Source of the DNA: an uncultured Paracoccaceae bacterium | GTDB lineage: Bacteria; Pseudomonadota; Alphaproteobacteria; Rhodobacterales; Rhodobacteraceae | DNA: 64,000 nt | Direction: 5' to 3' | Assembly (NCBI GenBank): GCA_947493335.1 | Contig: CANLQO010000001.1 | Coordinates: 1,426,001-1,490,000, forward strand | In this document: positions 53,318 to 63,161 of the stretch, one piece after another | Layout: every line of letters starts with the position of its first letter | Numbering within the stretch: position 1 is the stretch's first letter | Made by a program: the position numbers and the translations under genes | The notes under the pieces: generated by a model | The model's input: the letters and a program-made list of their open reading frames with translations, nothing else | What the model was told of the DNA's origin: nothing | Database searches by the model: none

Positions 53318-54448
53318 ATGCACATCGCCGCCCTCATCGTTGCCGCCGGGCGCGGCACCCGCGCTGGCGGAGATATTCCCAAACAATGGCAGGACCTGCG
53401 CGGCGCACCGGTTCTGGCCCATGCGCTGGCCGCGTTTGACGGTCATGTCCAGACGACAGTGGTGGTTCTGCATCCGGACGATCACGCGCTGTGGGAGGCG
53501 ACAGGCCTGAGCGCTGATCTGGTTGTGACAGGAGGTGCAACGCGCGATGCCTCTGTCCGCGCGGGTTTGGAGGCGATGCAGGATCGCGGGATCGATCACG
53601 TGTTGATACATGACGCCGCACGACCTTTGGTGCCTGCCACAGTCATCAGCGATGTGATTGCGGCCCTTGCCGATCACCCCGGCGCGGCCCCTGCCCTTGC
53701 CGTGACAGACGCGCTTTGGACCGGGACCGAGGGCACTGTGACCGGCAGCCGCGACCGCGACGGGCTGTTTCGGGCGCAGACGCCGCAGGGCTTTCACTTT
53801 GATGCGATCCTTGCAGCACACCGCGGTGGCAGCGGGCCCTTTGCCGATGATGTAGCAGCGGCTCGCGCTGCGGGGGTGGAGGTTGCGATGGTGCAAGGGT
53901 TTGAAAGAAATCTCAAAATCACCGGGCCGGATGATCTGGCGCGGGCGGCACAACTGATGGGACAGAGGATGGATATCAGGCTGGGCAATGGATACGACGT
54001 GCACCGCTTTGGCCCCGGCGATCATGTCTGGCTGTGCGGGGTGAAGGTTCCCCACGACCGCAGCCTGCAAGGGCATTCCGACGCAGATGTGGGCATGCAT
54101 GCGGTCACAGATGCGATTTATGGCGCACTGGGGATGGGCGATATCGGCCAGCACTTTCCGCCCAGCGATCCGCAGTGGAAAGGTGCCGCGAGCCACATCT
54201 TTCTGGAACATGCCGTCGCGCTGGCGGCTAAGCATGGGTTTGGCATCAGCAATGTCGACTGCACGCTTATTTGCGAATTTCCCAAGATCGGCCCGCATCA
54301 GCACGCGATGAAGGCCGCGATGGCGCAGATCATGGGGCTGACGCAAGACCGGATCAGCGTCAAGGCCACCACGTCGGAACGGCTGGGCTTTACCGGGCGC
54401 GGCGAAGGCATCGCGTCCATCGCCACGGCCACGCTGGTGAAAACATGA
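53318..54448 (+). CDS. ispDF: Bifunctional IspD/IspF
   Basis: A 376-residue fusion of two non-mevalonate isoprenoid enzymes. Residues 1-215 are the IspD cytidylyltransferase, with the CTP loop [16 protein letters not shown] at 9-24 and VLIHDAARP. Residues 220-376 are the IspF cyclase, with GYDVHRFG (His229 and Asp227 as zinc ligands) and the later GHSDADVG motif. The fusion is typical of alphaproteobacteria, where IspE is separate. The stop overlaps pgpA by four bases. Confidence 0.97.
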   Translation: MHIAALIVAAGRGTRAGGDIPKQWQDLRGAPVLAHALAAFDGHVQTTVVVLHPDDHALWEATGLSADLVVTGGATRDASVRAGLEAMQDRGIDHVLIHDAARPLVPATVISDVIAALADHPGAAPALAVTDALWTGTEGTVTGSRDRDGLFRAQTPQGFHFDAILAAHRGGSGPFADDVAAARAAGVEVAMVQGFERNLKITGPDDLARAAQLMGQRMDIRLGNGYDVHRFGPGDHVWLCGVKVPHDRSLQGHSDADVGMHAVTDAIYGALGMGDIGQHFPPSDPQWKGAASHIFLEHAVALAAKHGFGISNVDCTLICEFPKIGPHQHAMKAAMAQIMGLTQDRISVKATTSERLGFTGRGEGIASIATATLVKT

Positions 54449-54933
54449 CCCGCCTGATCGCCACCTTTTTCTATGTCGGTCACTTGCGCCCCGCTCCGGG
54501 GACCTGGGGGTCACTGGCCGCCCTGCCCGTCGCATATGTCATCATCAAGATCGGCGGCTGGCCGCTGTTGTTGCTGGGTGCTGCGGTTGCCTATTTCGCT
54601 GGGCTTTGGGCCACGCGGGTCGAGACCGCAGGCAAGGGCAATCACGACCCGTCCGAGATCGTGATTGACGAAGTCGCGGGCCAGTGGATTGCGCTGCTGC
54701 CGGTGGCTTTCGGTGCGGCGATGATGGGCGTTCCGGTGGTCGCACTTTGGCCCGGCTGGATCGCCGCCTTCGTTCTGTTCCGGCTGTTTGACATCACCAA
54801 ACCCTGGCTTGTTGGTTGGGCCGACCGACGGGACGACGCGGTGGGGGTGATGCTGGACGATGTGATCGCGGGCCTCTTTGCGGCGATTGGCGTCGTGGTG
54901 CTGGCCGCGCTTTATCATCTGGTGCTGATGTAA
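54445..54933 (+). CDS. pgpA: Phosphatidylglycerophosphatase A
   Basis: A 162-residue integral membrane phosphatase that converts phosphatidylglycerophosphate to phosphatidylglycerol. The family motifs [12 protein letters not shown] near the N-terminus, [13 protein letters not shown] (acidic metal-binding core) and [11 protein letters not shown] are clear. It has about four membrane helices. ATG 54445 overlaps the ispDF stop, and its own stop overlaps the cinA-type start (TAATG). Confidence 0.93.
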   Translation: MTRLIATFFYVGHLRPAPGTWGSLAALPVAYVIIKIGGWPLLLLGAAVAYFAGLWATRVETAGKGNHDPSEIVIDEVAGQWIALLPVAFGAAMMGVPVVALWPGWIAAFVLFRLFDITKPWLVGWADRRDDAVGVMLDDVIAGLFAAIGVVVLAALYHLVLM

Positions 54934-55415
54934 TGCAGGCCACCTCTCTTCTGATCCGCGCCAAGGCGCGCGGCGTGATGATCGCGACCGCCGAAAGTTG
55001 CACTGGCGGGCTGATCGCGGGGGCGATTACCGAAGTGCCGGGCAGTTCTGCGATTTTTGACCGGGGGTTCGTGACCTATTCCAACGCCGCCAAAATGCAG
55101 ATGCTGGGCGTGAAAGAGGCATCACTGGACCGCTGGGGGGCGGTTTCAGAAGAGGTCGCCGCAGAGATGGCCGCAGGCGCGCTTGCCGCCTCTGACGCGC
55201 AGATCGCCGTGTCGGTCACTGGCATTGCGGGGCCCGGCGGGTCCGCACACAAACCAGAAGGTCTGGTCTGCTTTGGTCTGGCGACGACAGAGCGGGTGCG
55301 CACCCAAAGCCACGAATTCGGCGCGATCGGACGTCCGCATGTGCGCGCGGGCACGGTCATGCATGCGCTTGACCTGTTGCTTGACGCACTGGATCAGTTT
55401 CCGGTCAAAAATTAG
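54933..55415 (+). CDS. CinA-family nicotinamide-nucleotide amidase
   Basis: A 160-residue protein equal to the C-terminal domain of CinA (PncC type), which deamidates nicotinamide mononucleotide to recycle NAD. ATAESCTGGLIAGAIT holds the nucleophile serine region, and SVTGIAGPGGS and KPEGLVCFGLA complete the family pattern. The stand-alone domain length is usual. It is the last gene of ispDF-pgpA-cinA. Confidence 0.93.
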   Translation: MQATSLLIRAKARGVMIATAESCTGGLIAGAITEVPGSSAIFDRGFVTYSNAAKMQMLGVKEASLDRWGAVSEEVAAEMAAGALAASDAQIAVSVTGIAGPGGSAHKPEGLVCFGLATTERVRTQSHEFGAIGRPHVRAGTVMHALDLLLDALDQFPVKN

Positions 55416-55436
55416 GCAAATTGCAAAATTTTTGCC
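55415..55436 (+). terminator. Weak hairpin after cinA-type gene
   Basis: GGCAAA (55415-55420) pairs with TTTGCC (55431-55436) around an AT-rich loop, starting at the last base of the stop codon. It is a plausible but weak end signal for the ispDF operon. Confidence 0.35.
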
Positions 55437-55561
55437 CAAGACACGGGCAGTTTGAGAATTGCACAATCAAAGGGCTTACTGCATGCCTCTTGCCGCTTTT
55501 CGCGCCACCCCGAATCCGGTCTGAGCCCCATTCAAGGGATAAGACCAAGGGGGAATTCCAG

Positions 55562-56740
55562 ATGAACGGAGCAGATACCGCGTGGATCATGGTGGCCACG
55601 GCGCTGGTACTCTTCATGACATTGCCGGGGCTGGCGATGTTTTATGGTGGACTTGTGCGTGCACGAAACGTGCTGAGCGTGTTCATGCACTGCTATGCCA
55701 TTGCCTGTTTGATGAGCGTGCTGTGGTACGTCGCGGGCTATTCCATCGCCTTTGGTGGCGGCACCTCGGGTTTCTGGGGCGGGTTGGACAAGATGTTCCT
55801 GGCCGGTGTCACCTCTGACAGCCTGTCGGGCACCCTGCCCGAAATCCTGTTTTTCGCGTTTCAGATGACCTTTGCCATCATCACGCCCGCGCTGATCGTG
55901 GGCGCCTATGTGGAGCGTATCGGCTTTGGCTTTGTGCTGCTGCTCTCGTCGCTGTGGATGCTGCTGTGCTACGCGCCGGTCGTGCATTGGGTCTGGGGCG
56001 GCGGCATGCTGGCCAATGGCATGTTCTTTGAGGACGCCGTTCTTGATTTCGCGGGCGGTATCGTGGTGCACGAAACCGCAGGCATCGCGGCGCTGCTGCT
56101 GGCGATCTTTCTGGGGTCCCGCAAGGACCCGGCCAAGCCGCCGCATAACCCCGGCATGGTGATGATTGGTGCGGCGATGCTGTGGGTCGGTTGGTTCGGC
56201 TTTAACGGTGGGTCGCAACTGGCCGCCGATGGCGGCGCGGCCATGGCCATCGCGGTCACGCATCTTTCTGCCGCTGCTGCCTCACTGACTTGGGCGCTTT
56301 GGGAAAAGATCAAGTTCGGTAAGGCATCGCTGGTGGGTCTGGTGACCGGCACGATTGCGGGCCTCGCCTCTGTCACGCCAGCGTCCGGCTTTATCGAGCC
56401 ATGGCACGCGATCATCATTGGTGCGGTGGCCGGTGTACTTTGTCAGGAGGCGGTCGTGCTGATCCGCAACGTCTTCAAGATCGACGATACGCTCGACGTC
56501 TTTGCGGTTCATGGTGTCGGCGGCATCTTCGGCACCATCATGATTGCAGCCTTTGGGCTGGGGTCATGGGCCGCGCAACTTGGCAGCCTTGTGATCGTTG
56601 GTGTGTTCACAATAGTCGTCACCGTCGCGCTGATCTTTGTCTGTAAGGCGATCACCTCTCTGCGCGTTGATGCCGAGACAGAGACCAACGGCCTGGACCT
56701 CGCCGTGCATGGTGAGCGGGCCTACGACATCACCAGCTAA
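55562..56740 (+). CDS. amtB: Ammonium transporter AmtB
   Basis: A 392-residue ammonium channel with eleven membrane helices and an N-terminus outside. MFYGGLVRARNVLSV and VHETAGIAALLLAIFLG contain the twin-His and Phe-gate family positions. The last helix is followed by a short cytoplasmic tail that would bind GlnK. AAGGGGGAA precedes ATG 55562; upstream in-frame codons look non-coding. No glnK gene is adjacent, unlike the usual glnK-amtB pair. Nitrogen control is likely, but no clear NtrC site was found. Confidence 0.93.
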   Translation: MNGADTAWIMVATALVLFMTLPGLAMFYGGLVRARNVLSVFMHCYAIACLMSVLWYVAGYSIAFGGGTSGFWGGLDKMFLAGVTSDSLSGTLPEILFFAFQMTFAIITPALIVGAYVERIGFGFVLLLSSLWMLLCYAPVVHWVWGGGMLANGMFFEDAVLDFAGGIVVHETAGIAALLLAIFLGSRKDPAKPPHNPGMVMIGAAMLWVGWFGFNGGSQLAADGGAAMAIAVTHLSAAAASLTWALWEKIKFGKASLVGLVTGTIAGLASVTPASGFIEPWHAIIIGAVAGVLCQEAVVLIRNVFKIDDTLDVFAVHGVGGIFGTIMIAAFGLGSWAAQLGSLVIVGVFTIVVTVALIFVCKAITSLRVDAETETNGLDLAVHGERAYDITS

Positions 56741-56761
56741 AACAATTCTCCCTGAGAGACT

Positions 56762-56787
56762 GGGGCGCTTTCGGGCGCCCCTTTTTT
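56762..56787 (+). terminator. Intrinsic terminator after amtB
   Basis: GGGGCGC (56762-56768) pairs with GCGCCCC (56775-56781), loop TTTCGG, then six T residues. The T-run touches the stop codon of the convergent MmgE/PrpD gene. Confidence 0.9.
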
Positions 56788-58033
56788 ATCCGCGCAGGAT
56801 CTCGGTCAAGGCGGCAAGGTCCCGGCCCTGACAAGCCGCCCAAAGCGGTTCTGCCGCGCCACCCAAAAGCGCTACGGCCTTGTCCTGCAGGCGTTGCTGC
56901 CGGGTTGCCATATCCAAAGGGGCCGCAAGATCATGCGTTAGTGTCGCGGTCCTGCCATCCTGATAGCTGACCTCAACCCGTGCCTGCGTTTCGGTCAGAT
57001 TGTCATCGGCCAGAACTGTCACCCTATCCCGCAAAGCGATCAGATCACGGTTCCGCGCCGTAGCGTCCGAAAAATTGGCAATCACAGCCGTATCGACGTC
57101 GCTGACGGCCATGGCGGCGGTCATGGCATAGGAAAACTTGACCTCCAGCCCAGTGGCGGGTGCGGGCTTGTTGCAGACGCTCATCCAGCGCGGATGGGTG
57201 TGAATGGTCAACGCCGCGACCGGTCCGTCGAGATCGCGCAAGGCCTCAAGCATGGCGTGCAGCCCATGGCAGCAGGCGTGGAACTTGTGGCTGATCCGGG
57301 CGATTTTCCAAGGCTCACCTGACCATGCTGTCTCGTCCGCGACGCCATGATGGGTCGCGCCGAATTGGGCAACGCCGTGGGGATCTCCGGTTAGGCCTGC
57401 CTGTGCCCAAAGCGCTGATTCCACGCCGCAACGCGCCGCCAGTCCGGCATTCAGCGGCTTGCCCATGGTGCCGAATTGCCCTTTGAGGCCCGAAGCACCG
57501 GTCGCGGCCAATCCAATCGCATGTTTCGCCTGTTGCCGTGACAAGCGCAGAAATCTGGCTCCGGCGACCGCGGCGCCAATGGCCCCGGCCGTCGCCGTCT
57601 GATGAAATCCCACCTGATAATGATCGCGCCCAAGCCAGATACCAAGACGCACCGCCGCCTCCGACCCGATCAACGCCGCCTCGACCACGGGTCCCAGGCC
57701 GCTGCTCATCTGATCCTCGGCCAAGGCCAGCACAGCAGGCATGATCACCGCAGAGGTATGCCCGATATGATCAAAATGGGTATCGTCATAATCCAGCGCA
57801 TGGCCCGTGGCCCCGTTGATCAGCACGGCATCAGGCGCAGACGTTTTTCCCCCGCCAATGACCGAGGCATCGCCCTCGACCCCGGCCTGCATTGCCAGGA
57901 TTTGCGCCACCGGCTCGTCTTGACCTGCAAGGGCGACCACGGCCCAGTCAAACAGGCATAACAGGATCAAATCTGTCGGGCCATGACCGACATGCCCCTG
58001 CGCCAGCCTGACAAGCTGATCCTCGACACTCAT
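56786..58033 (-). CDS. MmgE/PrpD family protein
   Basis: A 415-residue protein of the MmgE/PrpD family, which includes 2-methylcitrate dehydratase and cis-aconitate decarboxylase. GHALDYDDTHFDHIGHTSA (about residues 80-98) is the conserved aspartate/histidine region, and GLAATGASGLKGQFG and the lysine-rich HKFHACCHGLHAM follow. ATG 58033 overlaps the upstream START-type gene by four bases. No methylcitrate synthase is nearby, so a propionate role is not supported; the substrate is open. Confidence 0.88.
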   Translation of the reverse strand: MSVEDQLVRLAQGHVGHGPTDLILLCLFDWAVVALAGQDEPVAQILAMQAGVEGDASVIGGGKTSAPDAVLINGATGHALDYDDTHFDHIGHTSAVIMPAVLALAEDQMSSGLGPVVEAALIGSEAAVRLGIWLGRDHYQVGFHQTATAGAIGAAVAGARFLRLSRQQAKHAIGLAATGASGLKGQFGTMGKPLNAGLAARCGVESALWAQAGLTGDPHGVAQFGATHHGVADETAWSGEPWKIARISHKFHACCHGLHAMLEALRDLDGPVAALTIHTHPRWMSVCNKPAPATGLEVKFSYAMTAAMAVSDVDTAVIANFSDATARNRDLIALRDRVTVLADDNLTETQARVEVSYQDGRTATLTHDLAAPLDMATRQQRLQDKAVALLGGAAEPLWAACQGRDLAALTEILRG

Positions 58034-58473
58034 CCGTACAGGTCTTTGGCGCGGGTTTCGAATGCGCGCACGATGGTTTGCATCGCCTGATTGAAAAACA
58101 TCCCCGCCGCCCCCTGTAACAACTTGTTCTTGAACTCGAAATCGACCTCGAACGCGACCTCGCAGCCGCCATCGACATCGGCAAAGCGCCACACGGAATC
58201 CAGATGCTTGAACGGCCCGTCGATATAGCTGGTGTCGATCTGACGCTTCGCGGGCCAAAGCGTGACCTTACTGCCAAAGGTTTCGCGGAAGACTTTGAAG
58301 CTGACCACCAGATCGGCCAGCATCACCTGATGATCGCCCTGTTCCGTTGTCGACCTGATCCGTGCCGCCGCCGTCCACGGCAGAAACTTGGGGTAATTGG
58401 CCACATCAGCCACAAGCGCATACATCTGATCGGCGGTATAGGGCAGCACCCGGGTCTCGGAATGGGCAGGCAT
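58030..58473 (-). CDS. COQ10/RatA-like START-domain protein
   Basis: A 147-residue polyketide-cyclase/START-fold protein. The N-terminus TRVLPYTADQMYALVADVANYPKFLPW is the hallmark of the COQ10/RatA family. In alphaproteobacteria this gene usually acts as a ubiquinone-binding COQ10-type protein rather than a toxin. lipA is some distance away, beyond hpt and the cytochromes. It is translated together with the MmgE/PrpD gene. Its exact function is not proven in this group. Confidence 0.88.
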   Translation of the reverse strand: MPAHSETRVLPYTADQMYALVADVANYPKFLPWTAAARIRSTTEQGDHQVMLADLVVSFKVFRETFGSKVTLWPAKRQIDTSYIDGPFKHLDSVWRFADVDGGCEVAFEVDFEFKNKLLQGAAGMFFNQAMQTIVRAFETRAKDLYG

Positions 58474-58546
58474 AGGGGTCTTTCACGGGTGACTTCACCT
58501 CTCCATGTCGTAAAGTGCCCCTGAAAATCAACCCCTCGGAGCCGAC

Positions 58547-59086
58547 ATGTCGCAACCCGCCTATGTCATTGATCGCATGATCAGTGCCAAATCCATCGCC
58601 GCCCGGATCGAAGAACTTTCTCATGAAATCGAAGCAGAGTTCGACCACACCGACAAACTGGTCGTCGTAGGCCTGTTGCGCGGGTCGTTCGTGTTCATCG
58701 CCGATCTGGTGCGCGAGTTGGACCTGCCGGTCGAGGTCGACTTTCTGGAGGCGTCATCCTACGGCGACGGCATGGAAAGCAGCCGTGAGGTGCGGATCCT
58801 GAAAGACCTGCGTTCGGGCATTGAGGGCCGCGATGTGCTGGTGGTCGAGGATATCGTCGACACAGGGCATACGATGAAACACGTGCTGGGGCTTTTGGGC
58901 GCGCGCAAGCCGCACAAGCTGCGCTCGATTGCGTTGCTGGACAAACCCACCCGGCGCGAAGTGGACGTGCGCGCCAATTGGACCGGCTTTGAAATCCCTG
59001 ACGAATTCGTCGTGGGCTATGGCATCGACTACGCCCAACGCAATCGCAACCTGCCATACATCGGCAAGGTCCGGTTTACCGAATGA
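58547..59086 (+). CDS. hpt: Hypoxanthine phosphoribosyltransferase
   Basis: A 179-residue purine-salvage enzyme that makes IMP (and GMP) from the base and PRPP. The PRPP loop [13 protein letters not shown] lies at residues 97-109, GLLRGSFVF is the pyrophosphate loop, and [13 protein letters not shown] near the C-terminus is diagnostic. It has no membrane part. Its stop overlaps the next small gene by four bases. Confidence 0.95.
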   Translation: MSQPAYVIDRMISAKSIAARIEELSHEIEAEFDHTDKLVVVGLLRGSFVFIADLVRELDLPVEVDFLEASSYGDGMESSREVRILKDLRSGIEGRDVLVVEDIVDTGHTMKHVLGLLGARKPHKLRSIALLDKPTRREVDVRANWTGFEIPDEFVVGYGIDYAQRNRNLPYIGKVRFTE

Positions 59087-59268
59087 ACCTGCACTGGTTG
59101 TTTCGCGCCAAGCGGCTGGCGCAGAACCCGCCTTCTGCGCGCCGGGTCAAACTGTTTCTGGTGGTGTTGGCGCTTTGCCTGATCCTGTTTGGTATTGAAC
59201 AGGTCTTTGGCTGGCCCGAGGCGCTGACCCCCAATGGCACCCGCCGCCCACGCATCGGATTGGGATGA
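59083..59268 (+). CDS. Small single-helix membrane protein
   Basis: A 61-residue protein with a basic N-terminal quarter ([16 protein letters not shown]), one hydrophobic helix (about residues 24-40) and a C-terminal [11 protein letters not shown]. The ATGA overlap with hpt supports real translation. I recall similar small proteins after hpt in Rhodobacterales, but no function. Confidence 0.75.
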   Translation: MNLHWLFRAKRLAQNPPSARRVKLFLVVLALCLILFGIEQVFGWPEALTPNGTRRPRIGLG

Positions 59269-59371
59269 GAATTCGTGCGCCGTTGCACAGAATTCGTTCA
59301 GATTTGCACTGACACCCGGGCCGCATATCATGCAAGACTGGTCCTACATTCACTGAAAAAGGAACAACCTG

Positions 59372-59848
59372 ATGCCGTCCTTTCTGAATTCTCGCACCAT
59401 TGCCCTTGTTTGTGTGACCCTCGCCGGGTCCGCCTTTGCTGCCAGCCACCTGAGCCCGGAAGTGTCCGGCGCGATCAACGCGCGCAAAGCCCATATGGGG
59501 CTTTATGGCCATAATCTGGGTCCATTGGGCGCCATGGCGCAGGACAAGATGCCCTATGATGCGGCTGTGGCCAGCGCGGCGGCAGCAAACCTCGCCGCTT
59601 TGGCAAATATGGATCAAAGCACCTATTGGGTCGAAGGCTCTGACATTGCCGCAGCTGGCGGTCGCGCCAAGGCCGAAATCTGGTCGGATCGCGCCGGATT
59701 TGATGCCGAGATTGAAAAACTTGCCGCGGCCGCCACAAATCTGGCCGCCGTTGCAGGCGACGGACTGGACGCGATGAAAGCAGGGTTTGGCCCGGTTGGC
59801 GCAAGTTGCGGGTCCTGTCACAAGGCCTATCGCGGACCCCGTCCATAA
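59372..59848 (+). CDS. Class II cytochrome c (c'/c556 type)
   Basis: A 158-residue periplasmic cytochrome. The signal peptide ends around residue 23 (AFA before ASH). The haem site CGSCHK is near the C-terminus (Cys146, Cys149, His150), as in class II cytochromes c, with a four-helix bundle before it. Met42 could be a sixth ligand, which would make it c556-like. It is followed three bases later by a dihaem cytochrome, so the two form an electron-transfer pair. Confidence 0.9.
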   Translation: MPSFLNSRTIALVCVTLAGSAFAASHLSPEVSGAINARKAHMGLYGHNLGPLGAMAQDKMPYDAAVASAAAANLAALANMDQSTYWVEGSDIAAAGGRAKAEIWSDRAGFDAEIEKLAAAATNLAAVAGDGLDAMKAGFGPVGASCGSCHKAYRGPRP

Positions 59849-59851
59849 CCG

Positions 59852-60730
59852 ATGCGCTGGCGTCGCTGGATCCTTTATGCCCTGCTGCTGATTGTGGCAG
59901 GGCTTTGGTGGACGCGCCCCGTTGCCCTGCCGGATGACGCGCTGGCCGGTCTGACCGGCGACGCAGAAGCAGGTGCCGTGATCTACGCCGCCTCTGGCTG
60001 CGGATCGTGCCACCGCGCACCGGAGGCCACAGACGGGCCATTGGCAGGCGGGCGGGCATTTCCCAGTCCCTTTGGCACCTTCTACGCGCCCAATATCTCA
60101 CCCCATCCCACCGCCGGGGTCGGCGGCTGGACAGATGTCGAGATTGCCAGCGCCGTGATGCGCGGCGTCTCACCCGGTGGCGCGCATTATTACCCGGCCT
60201 TTCCATACGACAGCTATCAACAGGCCGAGGCCGGCGATATCGCGCACCTGATCGCTTATCTACGTACGCTGCCGGAAAGCGATGCCGCCAATCGGCCCCA
60301 TGATGTGGGCTTTCCATTCAATATCCGGGCGAGCCTTGGCGGTTGGAAACTGCTTTTTGCACGCCCCGGCTGGGTCCTGACCGAGGCCCCAACGCCAGAG
60401 ATCGAGCGCGGGCGCTATCTGGTCGAGGCTTTGGGCCATTGTGGGGCTTGCCACACATCGCGCAACGCGCTTGGCGGACCGCAGACCGCGCAATGGCTTG
60501 GTGGGGCACCGGACCCATCGGGCGAAGGCCGGGTGCCAAACATCACACCGGGTGGGCTGGATTGGTCGGCGGGCGAAATTGCCGAATACCTCAAAAGCGG
60601 ATTCACGCCGGAATTCGACACCGCCGGCGGTGAGATGGTTGATGTGGTCGAAAACACCGCGCAGCTGACCGACGCAGACCGCGCCGCGATTGCCGCCTAC
60701 CTGAAGGCGGTGCCAGCGGTGGCCCCCTAA
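59852..60730 (+). CDS. Dihaem c-type cytochrome
   Basis: A 292-residue membrane-anchored cytochrome with an uncleaved N-terminal helix (about residues 6-22) and two class I haem sites: Cys50-Gly-Ser-Cys53-His54 and Cys197-Gly-Ala-Cys200-His201. The spacing and [12 protein letters not shown] and [10 protein letters not shown] match the cytochrome subunits of membrane dehydrogenases. No dehydrogenase is adjacent; the partner is probably the cytochrome c' type protein just upstream. The stop overlaps the convergent lipA end by four bases. Confidence 0.9.
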   Translation: MRWRRWILYALLLIVAGLWWTRPVALPDDALAGLTGDAEAGAVIYAASGCGSCHRAPEATDGPLAGGRAFPSPFGTFYAPNISPHPTAGVGGWTDVEIASAVMRGVSPGGAHYYPAFPYDSYQQAEAGDIAHLIAYLRTLPESDAANRPHDVGFPFNIRASLGGWKLLFARPGWVLTEAPTPEIERGRYLVEALGHCGACHTSRNALGGPQTAQWLGGAPDPSGEGRVPNITPGGLDWSAGEIAEYLKSGFTPEFDTAGGEMVDVVENTAQLTDADRAAIAAYLKAVPAVAP

Positions 60731-61686
60731 ACCTGACCGAGTTTCTTGAGCCGGGCCGCGCGCAGACGCGCAAAATCGTCGCCCGCGTGATAGGACGACC
60801 GGGTGAGCGGCGTGGCCGAGACCATCAGGAACCCCTTGCCAAAGGCCGCCTTTTCATAGGCTGCAAACTCCTCGGGCGTCACGAACCGGTCAACCGCATG
60901 GTGCTTTGGCGTCGGCTGCAGGTATTGCCCGATGGTCAGAAAATCGATGTCTGCGGCGCGCATGTCTTCCATCACCTGGATGACCGCCTGCCGGTCCTCG
61001 CCCAGTCCAACCATGATGCCCGATTTCGTGAACATCGTCGGATCAAGTTCCTTGACCCGCTGCAACAGCCGCAGGCTGTGGAAATAGCGCGCACCGGGGC
61101 GCACCTCTGGATAAAGACCCGGCACGGTTTCAAGGTTGTGGTTGAAGACATCCGGCTTCGCCTCGACCACGATACGCAGCACATCAGGGTCGCAGCGGAT
61201 GAAATCAGGGGTCAGGATTTCGATTGTGGTGCCGGGGGATTGCTTGCGGATCGCGCGGATCGTCTGGGCAAAATGCGCCGCGCCACCGTCCTCCACGTCG
61301 TCGCGGTCGACCGAGGTGATGACCACGTGGTTCAGCCCCAGCTTTTTGACCGCATCCGCAACGCGGCCCGGCTCAAAGACATCCAGAGCCTCGGGCGGTT
61401 TGCCGGTTGCGATGTTGCAGAAGGTGCAGGCGCGAGTGCAGACCTCACCCATGATCATCATGGTGGCGTGGCCCTGGCTCCAGCATTCGCCGACATTGGG
61501 GCAGCCCGCCTCTTCGCAGACGGTCACCAGTTTATGTTCCCGCATGATATTGCGGGTCTGTTTGTAGCCCTCGGACGTTGGTGCCTTGACCCGGATCCAG
61601 TCCGGCTTTTTCGGCTGCGTGCTGTCGGGACGCTTCTGCTTTTCAGGATGCCGCTGAGCAGGAATTTTCAGATCGCGCGTGGCCAT
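60727..61686 (-). CDS. lipA: Lipoyl synthase
   Basis: A 319-residue radical-SAM enzyme that inserts two sulfurs into protein-bound octanoate. The auxiliary cluster cysteines are Cys57, Cys62 and Cys68 ([12 protein letters not shown]), and the radical-SAM cluster is Cys83, Cys87 and Cys90 (CTRACTFC). The family C-terminus includes the RSSYHAGD serine that ligates the auxiliary cluster. It supplies lipoate for pyruvate and 2-oxoglutarate dehydrogenases and the glycine cleavage system. Confidence 0.97.
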   Translation of the reverse strand: MATRDLKIPAQRHPEKQKRPDSTQPKKPDWIRVKAPTSEGYKQTRNIMREHKLVTVCEEAGCPNVGECWSQGHATMMIMGEVCTRACTFCNIATGKPPEALDVFEPGRVADAVKKLGLNHVVITSVDRDDVEDGGAAHFAQTIRAIRKQSPGTTIEILTPDFIRCDPDVLRIVVEAKPDVFNHNLETVPGLYPEVRPGARYFHSLRLLQRVKELDPTMFTKSGIMVGLGEDRQAVIQVMEDMRAADIDFLTIGQYLQPTPKHHAVDRFVTPEEFAAYEKAAFGKGFLMVSATPLTRSSYHAGDDFARLRAARLKKLGQV

Positions 61687-61815
61687 GATGCCTCCGATTG
61701 ACGTTTGGGCATACTTAGCCCGTCGTCACCGGTCTGTCCAATGGCGCGGCGCGATGGCATGGCGGGGTTGTCTGCCGTGCATGGGCGATGGCCGCACAAC
61801 CCCTACGTGTGGCGA

Positions 61816-62916
61816 CTATCCGATCATCGGGCGGAACTTGCCTTGGCTTTCGTAGTGGCGCACCAGACGTTGCAGCGCGATCCGCAGGACGATCTTGCCA
61901 GAGCGGGCGGACCAGCCCATGCTCTTCTCGGTCACTTCGAGACCTTCCAGAAAACAGCAGCAGCGCAGCGCAATATCTGCAAGGCCGGGGCCCAATTCGG
62001 TCAGCGCATCAAAGACCCGCGCGCGGGCGTCTATCGTCGCTTGCGCCGTGTTGGGCTTGGCTTTGGCCTGCAAAGCGTCCTGCCAGTTTTCGGCCAGGCG
62101 TGGGCCGACGTAACACAATTCATAATCCTCGCGCAGACGCTCGCCCGCCTGCACAAGTTCGGGTGACAGAAAGTGTTTACCGTCCTTGCCGCGCCGCCGC
62201 GCCAAGCCGACCAATGGGCTTTCAGTGACCATATAGCGGGTGTTGGTGCCGTCAGCTTCTGGCAGGTCCCAAACATTGCTGCCGTCGCGACGTCTTGGGC
62301 TCGCCTCGCGGAACCCTTGTGCGCGATTTTCGGTCTCGGCCGTCAACCCGCGCAGCGCGGCCCGACCGGCAGAGGTGACAAAATAGCGGACGATGCGTAG
62401 CGATGGGTCAGCGGTATTGATCCATGATTTCAATGCCATGGCCTGCGCGATCCGGCGGTCAGCCACGGCGGTACGAAAAGATTCGCCGCTGCCGTCTTCG
62501 CGCACGATCACGGCTGTTTCCATATCACGCGCCACGGCCAATAGCGCGCCCGGTTCGCACAGACGCCGCAGGATCGGCAGCGCCTCTTCTTCGATTTGTT
62601 CCAGTGTCAGCGCATCGTCCGCATCGGCTTTTTCGGATCTGTTTTCATTGTGCATCTCAAGGGCGTCCCTATTTTGCCGTGCCGGGCCGACGTCATTCGC
62701 CACCAGCGCCTGCAGTGCGTCATCAACCAAGGGATCATCGCGTCGTGTCTCGAATCTGCGGACCTGCCGCAGCACTGTTGAAGGATGCAAATCACTGTCC
62801 CGTGCCAACGCCCGGATGGACAAGCCCGCGACAGTATGCGCCAAATACAGATGCACCGGCCCGGGCACCCAGTCTGGCAATTGCAGCTTCACCGCTGACT
62901 TTAACTTTTCGGACAT
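61816..62916 (-). CDS. DUF6456 helix-turn-helix protein
   Basis: A 366-residue cytoplasmic protein. An N-terminal helix-turn-helix-like segment (about residues 28-60; VAGLSIRALARDSDLHPSTVLRQVRRFE is its text, key residues RALARDS and STVLRQV) is followed by a linker and a C-terminal DUF6456 domain ending in SGKIVLRIALQRLVRHY. ATG 62916 (MSEKLKSAVK) is chosen over an upstream in-frame ATG. It is divergent from the DUF6477 gene, and the gap holds a CtrA box. It is probably a DNA-binding regulator in the CtrA network, inferred from domain and promoter. Confidence 0.82.
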   Translation of the reverse strand: MSEKLKSAVKLQLPDWVPGPVHLYLAHTVAGLSIRALARDSDLHPSTVLRQVRRFETRRDDPLVDDALQALVANDVGPARQNRDALEMHNENRSEKADADDALTLEQIEEEALPILRRLCEPGALLAVARDMETAVIVREDGSGESFRTAVADRRIAQAMALKSWINTADPSLRIVRYFVTSAGRAALRGLTAETENRAQGFREASPRRRDGSNVWDLPEADGTNTRYMVTESPLVGLARRRGKDGKHFLSPELVQAGERLREDYELCYVGPRLAENWQDALQAKAKPNTAQATIDARARVFDALTELGPGLADIALRCCCFLEGLEVTEKSMGWSARSGKIVLRIALQRLVRHYESQGKFRPMIG

Positions 62917-62994
62917 TAAAACCGTTCCGATCCCAAATTGACCACGAAAACCGTTTCCAAATTTGTACTTGTCACACAACTTAGAGGTGTATTG

Positions 62995-63010
62995 TTAACT
63001 GTTGGTTAAC
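62995..63010. promoter_or_regulatory. CtrA binding site TTAA-N7-TTAAC
   Basis: TTAA (62995-62998), seven bases, then TTAAC (63006-63010) is an exact match to the alphaproteobacterial CtrA consensus. It lies in the 245-base divergent gap between the DUF6456 and DUF6477 genes. A single TTAAC half-site follows at 63048-63052. Confidence 0.75.
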
Positions 63011-63161
63011 GATAAATGGTCAACGCCACCGGTATGCCAAAAAACAGTTAACCGTTATTGGGGGGGTCCGAACGCAAGAAGATCACAAAGCGCAACACAC
63101 GCATTGGATGTGTATCTTTGGTCCCACTCACGTTTGCTGGAATACCAAAGGGGACTATTTC

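Noticed and set aside
55416-55561. Sigma-54 promoter for amtB (GG-N10-GC near 55473)
   Set aside because: Only the invariant dinucleotides match, and the local NtrC lacks the sigma-54 contact loop.
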